Assembly: GCF_033473495.1 (NCBI RefSeq)
Contig: NC_088935.1
Coordinates: 2,914,001 to 2,978,000, forward strand
Origin: Cercospora beticola
Taxonomy: Eukaryota > Ascomycota > Dothideomycetes > Mycosphaerellales > Mycosphaerellaceae
Reading direction: 5' to 3'
Length of the DNA stretch: 64,000 nt
Of this stretch, positions 34,191-44,626 are shown in pieces (the first letter of the stretch is position 1; the number at the start of each line of letters is the position of its first letter). The translations under genes were made by a program, and so were the position numbers. A model generated the notes under the pieces. That model was given only the letters and a program-made list of their open reading frames with translations. It made no database searches and had not been told where the DNA came from.

Positions 34191-34709
34191 GGTGTATAGT
34201 GGTTGATGTTGTCGCATCGGGGGCCATTGCTGCTGGTCGTTCGCCGCGGGAGTGTCGTGCCTTGTCTCAGCACGCCAGACCACCGGCGCGACAGACGTGC
34301 TCAGACCGCCTTCCTCCGCCATGCAGTCGTGCTTTCCCACCTCACCTCACTTCACTCTTCGCATGTGCGACACATGCATTTGCACATGCACGACTAGGCA
34401 TCCACCGCACATGCAACACCGCAAACGCGTAAGTTATCGAGAGCTGCGCCGCCAATTGAAGCTCAGTCGACGCTTCACTTGACCTGCGTGCTGGCAGCAC
34501 GCCCCATTTCGTGCTCCTCGACGTACCGGCACTGCTCTTCTTTCACCACCTCTCTCACCCTTTCCACTTCCGACTCTATCTGTTACAGCAATACCTAACC
34601 ACAGTCCGCCTCGACCACCACCTCTTCTTCAAACACCATCACTGCCCTGTCGTATTCAACGACCGCCAGTGGCATTCCACAAACAGCTGGCACGCACACC
34701 ACCGACACC
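34191..34709. promoter_or_regulatory. shared divergent promoter, uL6m / Kar5-like
   Basis: 519 bp between divergent start codons, CT-rich towards the Kar5-like start. No gene or distinct motif recognised. Confidence 0.5.
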
Positions 34710-36449
34710 ATGGCCGTGATAACGACCTTGGTTCTCTCAGCCCTTTGCGCGGGAACTGTCACCGGTAAGCCGTCCAATCTCAATCTGCGTGATCACTTGC
34801 GTGTTCATGGCTGACCATCATTCTCTTACAGCAGGCATGGACTGGGGTTTCGGTGCAGCACTCGTTGCCACTCGTGCACCAGTCAATGTCAAGTCTGAGC
34901 AAAGCACCACTTCCACTACGTTTTCGGGCACTTTGGCCGAAGTGATGGCCCAGCTCGAAGAAATCCGCCAGATGCCTCGTTGCAAGCAGGCGGCAGCAAA
35001 AGACCTCGTCCACTACTGCGCCACCCATGATCCAGCAGGTACGCAATCGGCACACAGCACTCAGGCCGAGCTGGAAATCTACAAGCAGCTATTCGCTATT
35101 CGCATAACTCACTGCGAGCTTGAAAGTGCTGGGCAGTCTTTGCCTTCTGCCTGCGATCAGATTGTCGCTGACCGGTGCGCTACGAGCGAGTGCCAGACTG
35201 GAAGTTGCCTCGCAGCTCTCTTTCCAGAGACCAACGCGTGGACGACCTACATGACTCAGACGAACAATGGCCATGTCATGTGCCACGCCATGAGAGCCGA
35301 GCATGACAAGGAAGAGAAAATTCGCCTGCTCAAGTTTCTCATCGAGAGAACATCAGACATCGGCTCTGCCCTCGAAATGAGCCAACAGAACCTCGAGCAC
35401 CTCACTCAGACGCTCCATGATGTCAAGCACTCCACCCGTATCTTCTACGATGATATGACTAACAGTACCCGGGACCTCCAATCTGAAATCAAACAATCAT
35501 TCAACGAGATTCACAAGGACACTTCTGGCATCTCCGGTGTTGTTCAGTCCATCTACTCCTCCATGGACCAGGCGAAGAAGCATCTCGATGAGTACACTGC
35601 TGAGGTCTTACATCAAGCTCGGGCTATGACTGCGCAGAAGGATGACGAGTCGAGAGAGCAACTTGCACAATTTCAGTCCAAGATGGAGGCTGTCCGCAAT
35701 GTCTATGAATACGAATTCCAACGTGGCCTCACGGACCTCAGCAAGCAGATATTTGCGCTCACCGATAGTATGGAGATCGCAGGTGCCGTCACAGGTCAAA
35801 TGCTGAACAATTTCGACACCCTTGACAGCCATTTGGACAATTCGAATCAGAAGATGGGCGACCTTCTCGTGCAAATGAACAACGCCAGTGACATTCAGGA
35901 GCGGGCGACTGCACAGATTCAGGACGCTCTCGACCCCATCGTGCACGAACTACAAGGCTTCCGCGAGACGGTTGGGTGGCTGATATTCTGGCCCAAAACT
36001 ATTCGCAGGACCGTGAAGTTCTTGCGCGGGCCGGACGTGCAGTTGTTCATGAAATCATACGGTCTAATTTTGCCATTCGCTGCGATGGCTTGCTGGATAA
36101 TGGGGTCTGGCTCTGCAATCGCGCTACTTGGTACATGTTGTGAGTATGAGCGATGAACGTGCTTGCTTTCACGCCACTAACCAGCTGTCTAGGCCTTGCA
36201 CTGTTCATTACGATGACCAATTCTCTTCGCGTCACACAAGACAGCGTTGACGCCCATGCGTCATTCTACTGCAAAGCATCACCATATGTCGTTAATCTTG
36301 CTTATTTGGTGGCCGGTGCTGTCATTGCGACCGTCATCTGCCGCTCTTACTTCCGCCCCAAATACGATCCAGCTGCCCAGCTGGATCCGTACACTGGTCT
36401 AGACGACCTGGACATCGCAGAGCAGAAACAGAACCGCAGCCGTTTTTGA
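34710..36449 (+). CDS. Kar5/Tht1-like nuclear fusion protein
   Basis: Three exons, 34710-34764, 34832-36139 and 36193-36449 (introns 67 and 53 nt); 539 aa. Exon 1 encodes only the signal peptide (MAVITTLVLSALCAGTV). The acceptor of intron 1 is an ambiguous CAGCAG. The lumenal part has a Cys-rich head (QMPRCKQAAAKDLVHYC; CDQIVADRCATSECQTGSC) and long coiled-coil stretches (about residues 190-420). Two or three C-terminal hydrophobic segments follow (LILPFAAMACWIMGSG; VVNLAYLVAGAVIATVICR). This is the layout of Kar5/Tht1/Brambleberry proteins, ER and nuclear-envelope proteins needed for fusion of nuclear membranes in karyogamy. Sequence in the family is poorly conserved, so the call rests on architecture and the cysteine-rich head. 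Confidence 0.78.
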
Positions 36450-36958
36450 TCGCCTGATTACGAACATCACATCGCCACAAAGCATGCTACGAAGTGCTGC
36501 GGCATGCTAAATCATGCCAAAATACGCCACGACACGCAACGACATACTTTGAAATGCTACGACATGATACGACATCCACGACTTACACTTCACGACTCAG
36601 TACATGCGACGCAAATCCAGACATCACTTACGACGTCTGGTAATCAGTAGCTACGTTTCTCGAACATCTACGACATCAGGAGAAGCATATCAGTCGGGTT
36701 GTTTTGCTTTCTAGGGCGCGATCCCGCCCGTACGCGGCATACGACATCTTATTGGAGCATAAGGAGGAAGAAAAGAGTTATGAAGCAAGAGCATCGTTTT
36801 TGACAAACTGCCAAAGCTAGCGCGAGATACCCCATCATGTTTTTTTGTTTTAGAAAAGTCGTTAAAATCAACGTCAGGATTTACTTCCGATGCATGCTAT
36901 CTTGTTACTTGTCACCGTCTGCTATGAGTAGGGTAAGTGATCGAGCTGACTACTGTGG
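36450..36958. other. 3' intergenic region with TACGACAT-like words
   Basis: Between the convergent 3' ends of the Kar5-like and phosphatase genes. The octamer TACGACAT occurs about four times (36557-36730) with near-copies such as AACGACAT. No gene. Confidence 0.5.
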
Positions 36959-37972
36959 TTATGCTGTCGCTCCAACCTCAATTTGGCTAGGAGCGGAAGT
37001 GCTGCCATGGCTTCGCGAAATATCATCATTAACACGTTCAGCTGTGTCGCAACCTTCTGCGTCGACATGGGCATCTGTGGTCTTCTTGTGCTCCCTCTCT
37101 GCAGCTTCTCGTATTTGCGCCTCATGTCGACGCCTCTCCTGCGATTCGGGAAGTTCTTCCACATGAGCCATGTCCTGCTTAGCGTCTTCTGCATTATCTG
37201 TGCTGGTCGGTGGCCCTTTCTCCTCCGAGGTGAAACGAACACTGCGCCACCTAAGACAAAAAAAGCATCAATGTCAGCCTGGTCCTTCCACCTTGCTCTC
37301 CTTGCGCCGAGGCACCAAAGCTAGAAAGAAGTTATAGAGAAAGGTCGTACTTACTCAGTATTCGCCCACCCCGTTCCAGAAAATAGATCGTGCTCGCTCC
37401 AATTTTCCGTGAAGAAATGCAGAAACCTAGGACCTCGTATCAGCTATCACAACTCACCACAACAGCAACTCGAAGAAAACATCTCCTTACCCGCCATGCG
37501 TCACAACAACGATATTCCTCTCAGGCCGATCCCTCAACCAGACTCTCACCTGCCTTGCCCTTGTCTGTACAGCCTCAACATCAGGAGCCCAACGCCCTAC
37601 TTTACACTCCCAATTCGGCGTCACATGATCCAAATTGACTGGTTGATCACCAAACTCCTTTTCCAGCACCTCTCTCGAAGATCCCGTATCGCAAGGTAAA
37701 TTGCTCGTCTCCTGCAATTCAGGTAGACAGAGGACTCGAAGATTATTGTCTCGTAGAACGTCTTCGAAGGCGATCAGAGCTGTCTGAATTGTTCGTTTGA
37801 GAGGCGAGGCAACGATAAGATCGATGTGTTCGGTTTTGGGGAATGAGGTTTTCAGTTGGCTGCATTGTCCTTTCCCGAGATCGGTCAGGCACGGGTCGAT
37901 GAGGTAGTGGTTGTTGACGTGGACATTGTGCTGCGCTTGAGCGTGGCGGACGAGGTGGAGGATGGGTGGCAT
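36959..37972 (-). CDS. histidine phosphatase (phosphoglycerate-mutase-like) family protein
   Basis: Three exons, 37972-37491, 37426-37355 and 37250-36959 (introns 64 and 104 nt); 281 aa. It starts MPPILHLVRHAQAQHNV, carrying the catalytic histidine in an RHA variant of the RHG motif. The second conserved block is VASPLKRTIQTALIAF. The second active-site histidine (VVVTHGGFLHFFTENWSEHD) is formed across intron 1. The last 60 residues are a charged helical tail (ESQERRRHEAQIREAAER). Family members hydrolyse phosphate monoesters through a phosphohistidine. The fungal group is usually annotated only as phosphoglycerate mutase family; the substrate cannot be read from sequence. A longer in-frame start at 38089 is possible, but the chosen Met sits right before the fold. 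Confidence 0.9.
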
Positions 37973-38483
37973 TGGAATAGGACTGATTCGTAGGGTGATT
38001 TGGCTGAAGGAAATTTTGTGTCGAAGGAAAACTAATGTGGCACTTGCGAAGTTTGCGTTTGCTGGGAGGAAACAGCGAAGATCGATCAAATGCTAAGTGG
38101 GACAGCTGTGAAGAGTGAGAGCAGGTGGGATGCTGTGTTGATTATTGGGCCTGCCAATGTAGCATGAAGCGCGGCTTGCTTGCCTCTATCTCGTTCGCCA
38201 CATTGGACAGTGCGACTCTGTGCCGTAGTATTGGATTTCCATGTCAGAAGTACACACCCGACCGATCGATTGCTGACCACCATTTCTGCTGCGAATTCTC
38301 AGCTACAGTACGAGCAATATAGACTTTATCAGCAATAAAGATGTGCGCAAGTGCACTTCATTTGAAGGTAACAACCGTGTACGGAATGCAAGCACGCATG
38401 CATGTATCATTCATGGGTATCTCGGAGCGCCGTATTGATGCAAGTGCGGAACGCTATCACATAGAAACATGCCTTGGTCACAC
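37973..38483. other. intergenic between two leftward genes
   Basis: Upstream of the phosphatase gene and downstream of the Yrb30-like gene. No supported gene. Confidence 0.45.
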
Positions 38484-40617
38484 TCATTCTTCCTCCCCTT
38501 CTGCAGCATGCGCAGCGTGCAGTGGGCTGCGAGATTTGTTCTCGTGCTGCGTACGAATTGCTGCAGCGCGCGTCTTCTGCATGCCTCCTGGAGTCGTTGA
38601 GCCTGCATATCTTGAATGCGGCGTGACGCGTTGAGCATCACTGGGCAGGTCTGGCGTCGATGATCTTGATGGCGTTTGATGATAAAGTGACTGGGAGATA
38701 GGCGATCTGCCAGAGCTGTAATCGAATGGTGGCTCCATTATTGGTCGGTCGAAGTTCAGCGGTGAAATACGATTGCTGTAGTCGTAGTCATCATCATGAG
38801 CAAGCTCGGTAGATATGGCCGCTGGCCCGGGCGAGCTCCTCAACGACATGGGAGATTTACCGGCACCACGAATGTATTCTTCGCCGCGTCGCTTGATAGG
38901 CGACTCGTCATACGGGTCGAATCCCACTCGCTGAATGGCAGCATGCCTCACCTGCTGGCGGTGTTGCTTGTCTGCGCCAGCGCCGGCAGTGGCACTGTCT
39001 TCGAGGAAGAAATTCAGCAGTTCATCCTCTATTGCAAGGTGCGATTCCTGCCGAAACTGCTGCAGTGCCGAAAGTTTCATGAGCATTTCCAGCAAGGACA
39101 GTGTCGTTTTGATTGGAGGCCCGGAGCGTCTGCCGGGGGAGAACGCCAAAGTAGACGACTGTGCTTTGACAGGCGTGCCATTGCGCGACGAGCTGACATT
39201 GAGATGAGCTAAGGCGCTAGACAATCCGGGATCAAAGGACGCAGATCGACTAGACTGTGGCCGTGCATGATCCTCGTCCTCGCTATCAGAGTCATGCTCC
39301 TCGGAGTAGACCTGTAGGGCCATCCACTCAGGATCGTACGACGGCGGCAACCTCCACCATGAGTGCGCGCCGGCGCCGTTCTCGACCCTCGGTGTGGACT
39401 CCACGATCGGGGTAGACTCGCGCTCGATTTGTGCGTCAATGTGGCTTTGATCGTTCTCGTCCTCCGACTCGCTGTCAACGCTGGGAGTGCGTGATCGCGA
39501 TGGCTTCATCATGCGCCTTGGGGGCTCGGCATGTACATCGCGCTTCAAGAGCAGACACGGGTGGTTGACCTCATCTTCTCCGGTGATATCTAGAATTTTG
39601 CCGGTGTCGGCATAGAAAATCTGCACATACGTCAGCAAGATGGCTTACGACTTCACCATTCAGTCTCACCTTTGAAATTTCGTGAATTGGAACGATGTCA
39701 CGAATTCCCGCTTCAGGGACGCCGTCAAAAGGCCCTGGCCTGGGATCGCCGTCTTCGTACGTGTGCAATCGAGTATCATCGAGGTCTTCTACAAGTGAGA
39801 GCTGGTATCCGAACTCACTAGCTTTAGCTTCAGCAGGAATCGAGCTGTCCTTGGACGTGCTCGTGTGGTTGACTTCACCTGGCAAAGCATACAGATCATC
39901 AAGTGGCACGCGCCACAATTTGACATGCGTCTTGTGTAGAACTTCTTGCCATGTCGTCTCGCGATTTGCGTCTCGGTGGCTGTGTCCAGCAAAGAGCATG
40001 TACAGTGTCACCACATACGTTGGGCCCACTTGGTGACGTGACGTTGGGCTCTTGGTGAAGCGCGTGTCGGCCTGGGTCAGGAAGGTAGATGCCTGCAGGA
40101 GGCGAGAGGGGCTGATGGTGCCCGACAGCTTCGTACTCAGATTGACGCCACTCGTGACGATAGCCAGGTTGATCAAAGGCACGGCATCCTCGATCCGTGC
40201 GAGCAAGAGCTTGATCTGGGCAATGATGGCCACGAGTTCGTGGTTGGCCTCTTCGCGGGCGGCGCCTTTGCAGCCACGCTCGTTCAGGTGCTGCTCTTCT
40301 TGAGCGGCTCGGTCAAGACGCTGGCCCAACTTTTGAATGTCATAGCGCAAGGCCTTGCAGAGCGAGAGGGCCGACTCGAGCGACGTATTGCCACGCGCTG
40401 CAATCAGCTCGATCATGTCGATAGACGGGGCGATCACGCGGATTTTGCTCTCGAGCCGGAGCTGCAGCTGCATCAACTCATCGCGCTCGCGGCTCTTGGG
40501 CGCCTGCTTGAGCAAGCGACTGCACTCCTTGATGGCATAGCCCGTGGTGATGGTGATGCCCGAGCGGATGGCGTACTGCACGGCCTGCTGCGTGACGCGT
40601 TGGAGGAGGAGATCCAT
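38484..40617 (-). CDS. Yrb30-like RanGTP-binding protein
   Basis: Two exons, 40617-39670 and 39620-38484, joined by a 49-nt intron at phase 0; 694 aa. The N-terminal half resembles the fungal Ran-binding (Yrb30) family: AVQYAIRSGITITTGYAIKE, SKIRVIAPSIDMIELIAARG, then a helical region and SPSRLLQASTFLTQAD. The C-terminal half is charged and disordered (SVDSESEDENDQSH) with short ordered blocks (TLSLLEMLMKLSALQQFRQ; HLAIEDELLNFFLEDS) and ends Glu-rich. Yeast Yrb30 binds RanGTP and inhibits its GTP hydrolysis. The start is the first ATG (MDLLLQRVTQQ). It is divergent from the eRF3 gene across 413 bp. Confidence 0.83.
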
Positions 40618-41030
40618 GTTGGAGCTGCTTGTGAAAGAGTCACCGACTTGACCTACGGGGATATGGCAGCCGAGCAGCGTGCCGGCGATGACGACGTGGT
40701 CATGGGCAAACAGCGCAGCGCAACTCGAGCACGGCGCGAGCGTAGAACCGCGTGGTGTCTTGGGCAGAAAGAGAGATTGACCGCGCCCAAATAAATATTG
40801 AAGGCCCGCGTCAGAACTCGTGCACCGCCACTTCCAGCCACAGACGTCCCACGGCGAAGCACATTTGTGGGAGCCCCGCCGTCAGAATTCTTGTCTCGTC
40901 ACACAAGCACCACCACCACCTCTACTGTACCTACTTCACTTGCACTGCGCTTTCCCTCAAGCATTGCTTCGAGACGATCGACTCCCTTCCATTGCGCATC
41001 ACACGCCCCGCGCCCCCGACGCCTCCCATC
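40618..41030. promoter_or_regulatory. shared divergent promoter, Yrb30-like / eRF3
   Basis: 413 bp between divergent starts. The part near the eRF3 ATG is C-rich leader (CACCACCACC; CGCCCCCGACGCC). No gene. Confidence 0.5.
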
Positions 41031-43193
41031 ATGGCCAACCCACCAGCCGACTCGTGGGAGGACAGCATGCAGGACGACGACCTTGCCCAACAGACCCAGC
41101 AGAACCTGAATCTCGGCCAAGGACAATCGGCACGTGGAGCCAACACCTTTGTTCCAGGCGCCGCGAGCTTCACCCCAGGCGCGCAGTCATTTCAGCCTGG
41201 GCAGCAATATCAGCAGTACGGTTACGGGCAGAACTATGGCGGCTACCCGCAGTACGGCGGCCAGCAGGGCTATGGCCAGCAGTACCAGCAATATGGCTAC
41301 GGCGGCCAACAGAACTTCCAGCAGTACGGCCAGGGCTACCAACAATACCAACAGCCGCAAGGACAGCAGGCTTATGTTCCACCTCAACAACGGCAAGCTC
41401 CCATGATCGCAAAGCGTGGCGAAGCTCTTCCTTCTGGAGGCCAGCAGCCTGCCGCCGCAAAGCCTGCAGCAGCGAAGCCTGCAAATGGCACAGCGCCAGT
41501 CAAGACCCTATCACTGAGTGCCGCAGACACAGGAGCAGCAGCTCCCAAGGTGGAGAAAGCAGCTGGTGGCGCCAAAGTGCTATCGCTGGGCACACCAGCC
41601 GCAGCACCAGCTGCCGCTGAGAAGCCCGCACCAAAGGAGGCCCCGGCCAAGGCAGCTCCAGAAGCCGGCAACAAGGTGGCAGCAGCCAAAGCCGTCGAAA
41701 AGACTGGCGAAGCTGCACCAAGCAGCGGCAACACATCCCCTGTGGCGTCGGGGCGCTCTTCGCCCTCCCGCGCTGAGACAAAGGCAGAAGCCCGAAGAGT
41801 AGAGTTGGCAGCTGAGGAGCAGGCTAAAGAAGTTGACGAGGCTGATCTTCGAGAAATGTATGGCAAAGAGCACGTGAACGTAATTTTCCTGGGACACGTT
41901 GATGCCGGCAAAAGCACACTCGGCGGCAGCATTCTCTACGCTACAGGAATGGTGGACGAACGGACAATGGACAAGTACAAAAGAGATGCAAAGGACATGG
42001 GACGAGAATCTTGGTACCTGTCGTGGGCACTGGATCAGACCAAGGAGGAGCGTGCACAGGGAAAAACGGTCGAAGTCGGAAGAGGATTCTTCGAAACGGA
42101 GAAGCGAAGATACTCGATCCTCGATGCACCTGGACACAAGACATTCGTGCCCAACATGGTGTCTGGTGCTTCGCAAGCAGACGTGGGTGTGCTGGTTATC
42201 TCCGCGCGAAAGGGCGAGTACGAGACTGGTTTTGAACGAGGTGGCCAAACCCGAGAGCACGCTGTGCTGGCCAAGACACAAGGTATCAACAAGCTGGTCA
42301 TCGCTGTCAACAAGATGGACGATGTCACCGTGCAATGGTCTGAGGAGCGATTCAAGGAGTGCATTACCAAGCTCACCACATTCTTGAAGGGCTTGGGCTA
42401 CAACCCAAAGACAGACCTGACCTTCTTGCCAGTGTCCGCGCAGACTACAGTTGGTATCAAGGATCGAGTTCCGAAGGATGTTGCGCCTTGGAACGACCAG
42501 CCTTCGCTCCTCGAATTCTTGGATAACATGCAGAGCTTGGAGCGTAAGCTTACAGCGCCTTTCATGATGCCTATCGCCGCCAAGTACCGAGACTTGGGAA
42601 CCATGATCGAAGGCAAGATTGAAGCAGGAATTCTCAAGAAGGAGAACAAATACTTGATGATGCCAAACCGAGCCGAGATCCAGATCAGCGCACTCTATGG
42701 TGAAACCGAGGATGAAATTCCGCATGCGACAAGTGGTGACCAAGTACGACTCCGAATCAAGGGCGTGGAAGAAGAAGACATTGCACCAGGCTTCGTGCTC
42801 TGTTCACCGAAGCGTCCCGTGCATTGCGTCAACCAATTTGAGGCGCAGATCAGATTGCTCGAGTTGAAGTCCATCATTTCGGCCGGATTCAACTGTGTCT
42901 TGCACGTGCACTCTGCAACAGAAGAAGTCACATTCGCCGCGCTCCTGCACAAGCTTGAACCAAAGACCAATCGCAAGTCGAAGAAGCCTCCAGGATTTGC
43001 AAAGCAAGGCATGAACATCATTGCCCGATTGCAAGTCACTGGAGGCGCTGGCAGTGTTTGCGTAGAGCGCTTTGAAGACTACCCACAACTGGGCAGATTC
43101 ACGCTCAGAGATCAGGGTAACACTATTGCCATTGGCAAGATCACAAAATTGATTACCGATGCACAAGAGGCTGCGGAAGGAGCTATTGCTTAA
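41031..43193 (+). CDS. SUP35: eRF3 / Sup35 translation termination GTPase with prion-like N-domain
   Basis: One intronless frame; 720 aa from MANPPADSWEDSM. Residues about 40-125 form a Gln/Tyr/Gly-rich domain of imperfect QQYGYGG-, QYGGQQG- and YQQY-type repeats like the Sup35 prion domain. An Ala/Lys/Pro/Glu-rich middle region (about 130-270) follows. The EF1A-like GTPase core has GHVDAGKST (G1), DAPGHKTF (G3) and NKMDD (G4), then the two beta-barrel domains (PFMMPIAAKYRDLG; ITKLITDA near the end). With eRF1 it releases finished peptides at stop codons. The ATG is the first at the native start; upstream in-frame sequence is low complexity. Composition suggests prion-like assembly, not proof of it. 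Confidence 0.97.
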   Translation: MANPPADSWEDSMQDDDLAQQTQQNLNLGQGQSARGANTFVPGAASFTPGAQSFQPGQQYQQYGYGQNYGGYPQYGGQQGYGQQYQQYGYGGQQNFQQYGQGYQQYQQPQGQQAYVPPQQRQAPMIAKRGEALPSGGQQPAAAKPAAAKPANGTAPVKTLSLSAADTGAAAPKVEKAAGGAKVLSLGTPAAAPAAAEKPAPKEAPAKAAPEAGNKVAAAKAVEKTGEAAPSSGNTSPVASGRSSPSRAETKAEARRVELAAEEQAKEVDEADLREMYGKEHVNVIFLGHVDAGKSTLGGSILYATGMVDERTMDKYKRDAKDMGRESWYLSWALDQTKEERAQGKTVEVGRGFFETEKRRYSILDAPGHKTFVPNMVSGASQADVGVLVISARKGEYETGFERGGQTREHAVLAKTQGINKLVIAVNKMDDVTVQWSEERFKECITKLTTFLKGLGYNPKTDLTFLPVSAQTTVGIKDRVPKDVAPWNDQPSLLEFLDNMQSLERKLTAPFMMPIAAKYRDLGTMIEGKIEAGILKKENKYLMMPNRAEIQISALYGETEDEIPHATSGDQVRLRIKGVEEEDIAPGFVLCSPKRPVHCVNQFEAQIRLLELKSIISAGFNCVLHVHSATEEVTFAALLHKLEPKTNRKSKKPPGFAKQGMNIIARLQVTGGAGSVCVERFEDYPQLGRFTLRDQGNTIAIGKITKLITDAQEAAEGAIA

Positions 43194-43633
43194 GTGGGTT
43201 TTCGTTGTTTCTATTCCAGAAGGATGTAGCGAATGCATCGGGGCGGCATCACGAGTTATAGAGTTGGCGACTGCGAAAGACGCCATAACGATATTGATGA
43301 TTGGCGACGGGAACATGTAGTGTAGAGCAGTTGGTAGCCTCCAAGAAAGATCACGCTCTGCGCATGTGTTGTAGTCGTTGAACATCTACCAGTCTATTCC
43401 TGTCATTCTGTGACGTCTCTGTACCTGTGGACGACGCTTCTTACAAAGCGACGCATGCAGACATGCTTGAACTGCTTCTTCCTAGCGATGTAGGGTGTGG
43501 CAGGAACGCTAGCCACTTCTCACCTCAAACAAAATGGCAGCCATGTCGGCATAAATTAGATGTGAGTCGACATCCTCCGCCTTTCACAGCTTGCTCAACA
43601 CAGCATCTGCACCCGAGACCTGGTCAATAAAGA
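43194..43633. other. 3' intergenic region between convergent genes
   Basis: Convergent ends of the eRF3 and peroxiredoxin genes. No gene supported. Confidence 0.5.
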
Positions 43634-44331
43634 TTAGTCTGCGGATCGGTGCTTGCACAATTCGTTCTTCAGACTTACAGTAACCTTTCCAGGCTTACTC
43701 TCCGCATCAGCAACACTAATCGTCCCATCTTTCTCGATGACCATAACCCATCGACCATTCCTCTCCCCAGCACTCCAACCAAAATTCTTACTGAAAAATG
43801 TTTTCGTATCGCTCATAAATAAAACTTTACTATCCTTCGTTGCTCCATTAACCTTTGTACAAATAGATATCAGTAAGTTAAAGGCGCACACGAAAGCCGA
43901 CATTTGGCTTGTCTTACCTTTCCCCAAGCACTCATTACAAATGCATCATTCGATGAAATTACTACCACCAAATCGATTCCTTTGGCTTGTAATTGATCGA
44001 TCTTTTGGAGAAAAGGCGGGAGATGGAACGCCTGACAGCCTGGAGTAAAAGCGCCGGGGACAGAGACAAGTACGACTTTTTTGCCGGCGAAGTTTGAGGA
44101 GGCGTCGTAGCTTTGAGGTAAACCGCAAGCGGTGGGATCGGGATCTGTAGTGGTAGGGTTGAGTAGGAGAGCCATATGTTAAATTATATTGTGGTCTTGG
44201 AGTACGAACCAGTTATTGGTACCCAGCTAGAATAATGTTAGCTTGTCGGTATCGAAAAGAAAGGTCTGTATACGGCTGTCGTACTCGAATTTGACGTTGG
44301 GTGGGAACTTGTCGCCTTTTTGCAAAGGCAT
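43634..44331 (-). CDS. peroxiredoxin (Prx5/AhpE-type, fungal Pmp20 group)
   Basis: Four exons on the minus strand: 44331-44285, a 17-nt microexon 44226-44210, 44144-43918 and 43852-43634 (introns 58, 65 and 65 nt); 169 aa. The spliced start reads [19 protein letters not shown], then [15 protein letters not shown]. The ATG at 44175 (MALLLNP) lies inside intron 2 by this model. The active site is PGAFTPGC, with the peroxidatic Cys at the end of the motif, then [20 protein letters not shown]. Family role: thiol peroxidase reducing hydrogen peroxide and alkyl hydroperoxides. The C-terminus KHRSAD is not a clear peroxisomal signal, so location is open. Confidence 0.88.
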
Positions 44332-44626
44332 GTTGGTCGTTTGATTGTCAGAAGGGCGATGACTGCGTGAGAGCGATTAACAAATGGTTGACTGAGCATA
44401 CAACAACGTCATGTTCGAAATGTCGGCATAGCTGTCCGATGCAGCCCCGCTGAAACTTGCATCCTCGGCATCACCGGCAGGACTACAAAACTGATCGTGG
44501 AAATTTAGTATCGAGGGAGTGTCAACAAGCAGCAGCACTTAGAAATGAGGACGCTGATCTCAGGTAAAGGCCTCTGATTTGCGCTATTCTATTGTCGCCC
44601 ATCTCACCTACTCGTACCGTTGACAA
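44332..44626. other. short spacer, peroxiredoxin upstream region
   Basis: 295 bp between the peroxiredoxin start and the stop of the next leftward gene. No gene seen. Confidence 0.5.

Noticed and set aside
41580..42743. 387-codon minus-strand ORF over the eRF3 gene
   Set aside because: It lies wholly antisense to a strongly conserved GTPase. It is Cys/His/Ser-rich with no domain; a codon shadow.
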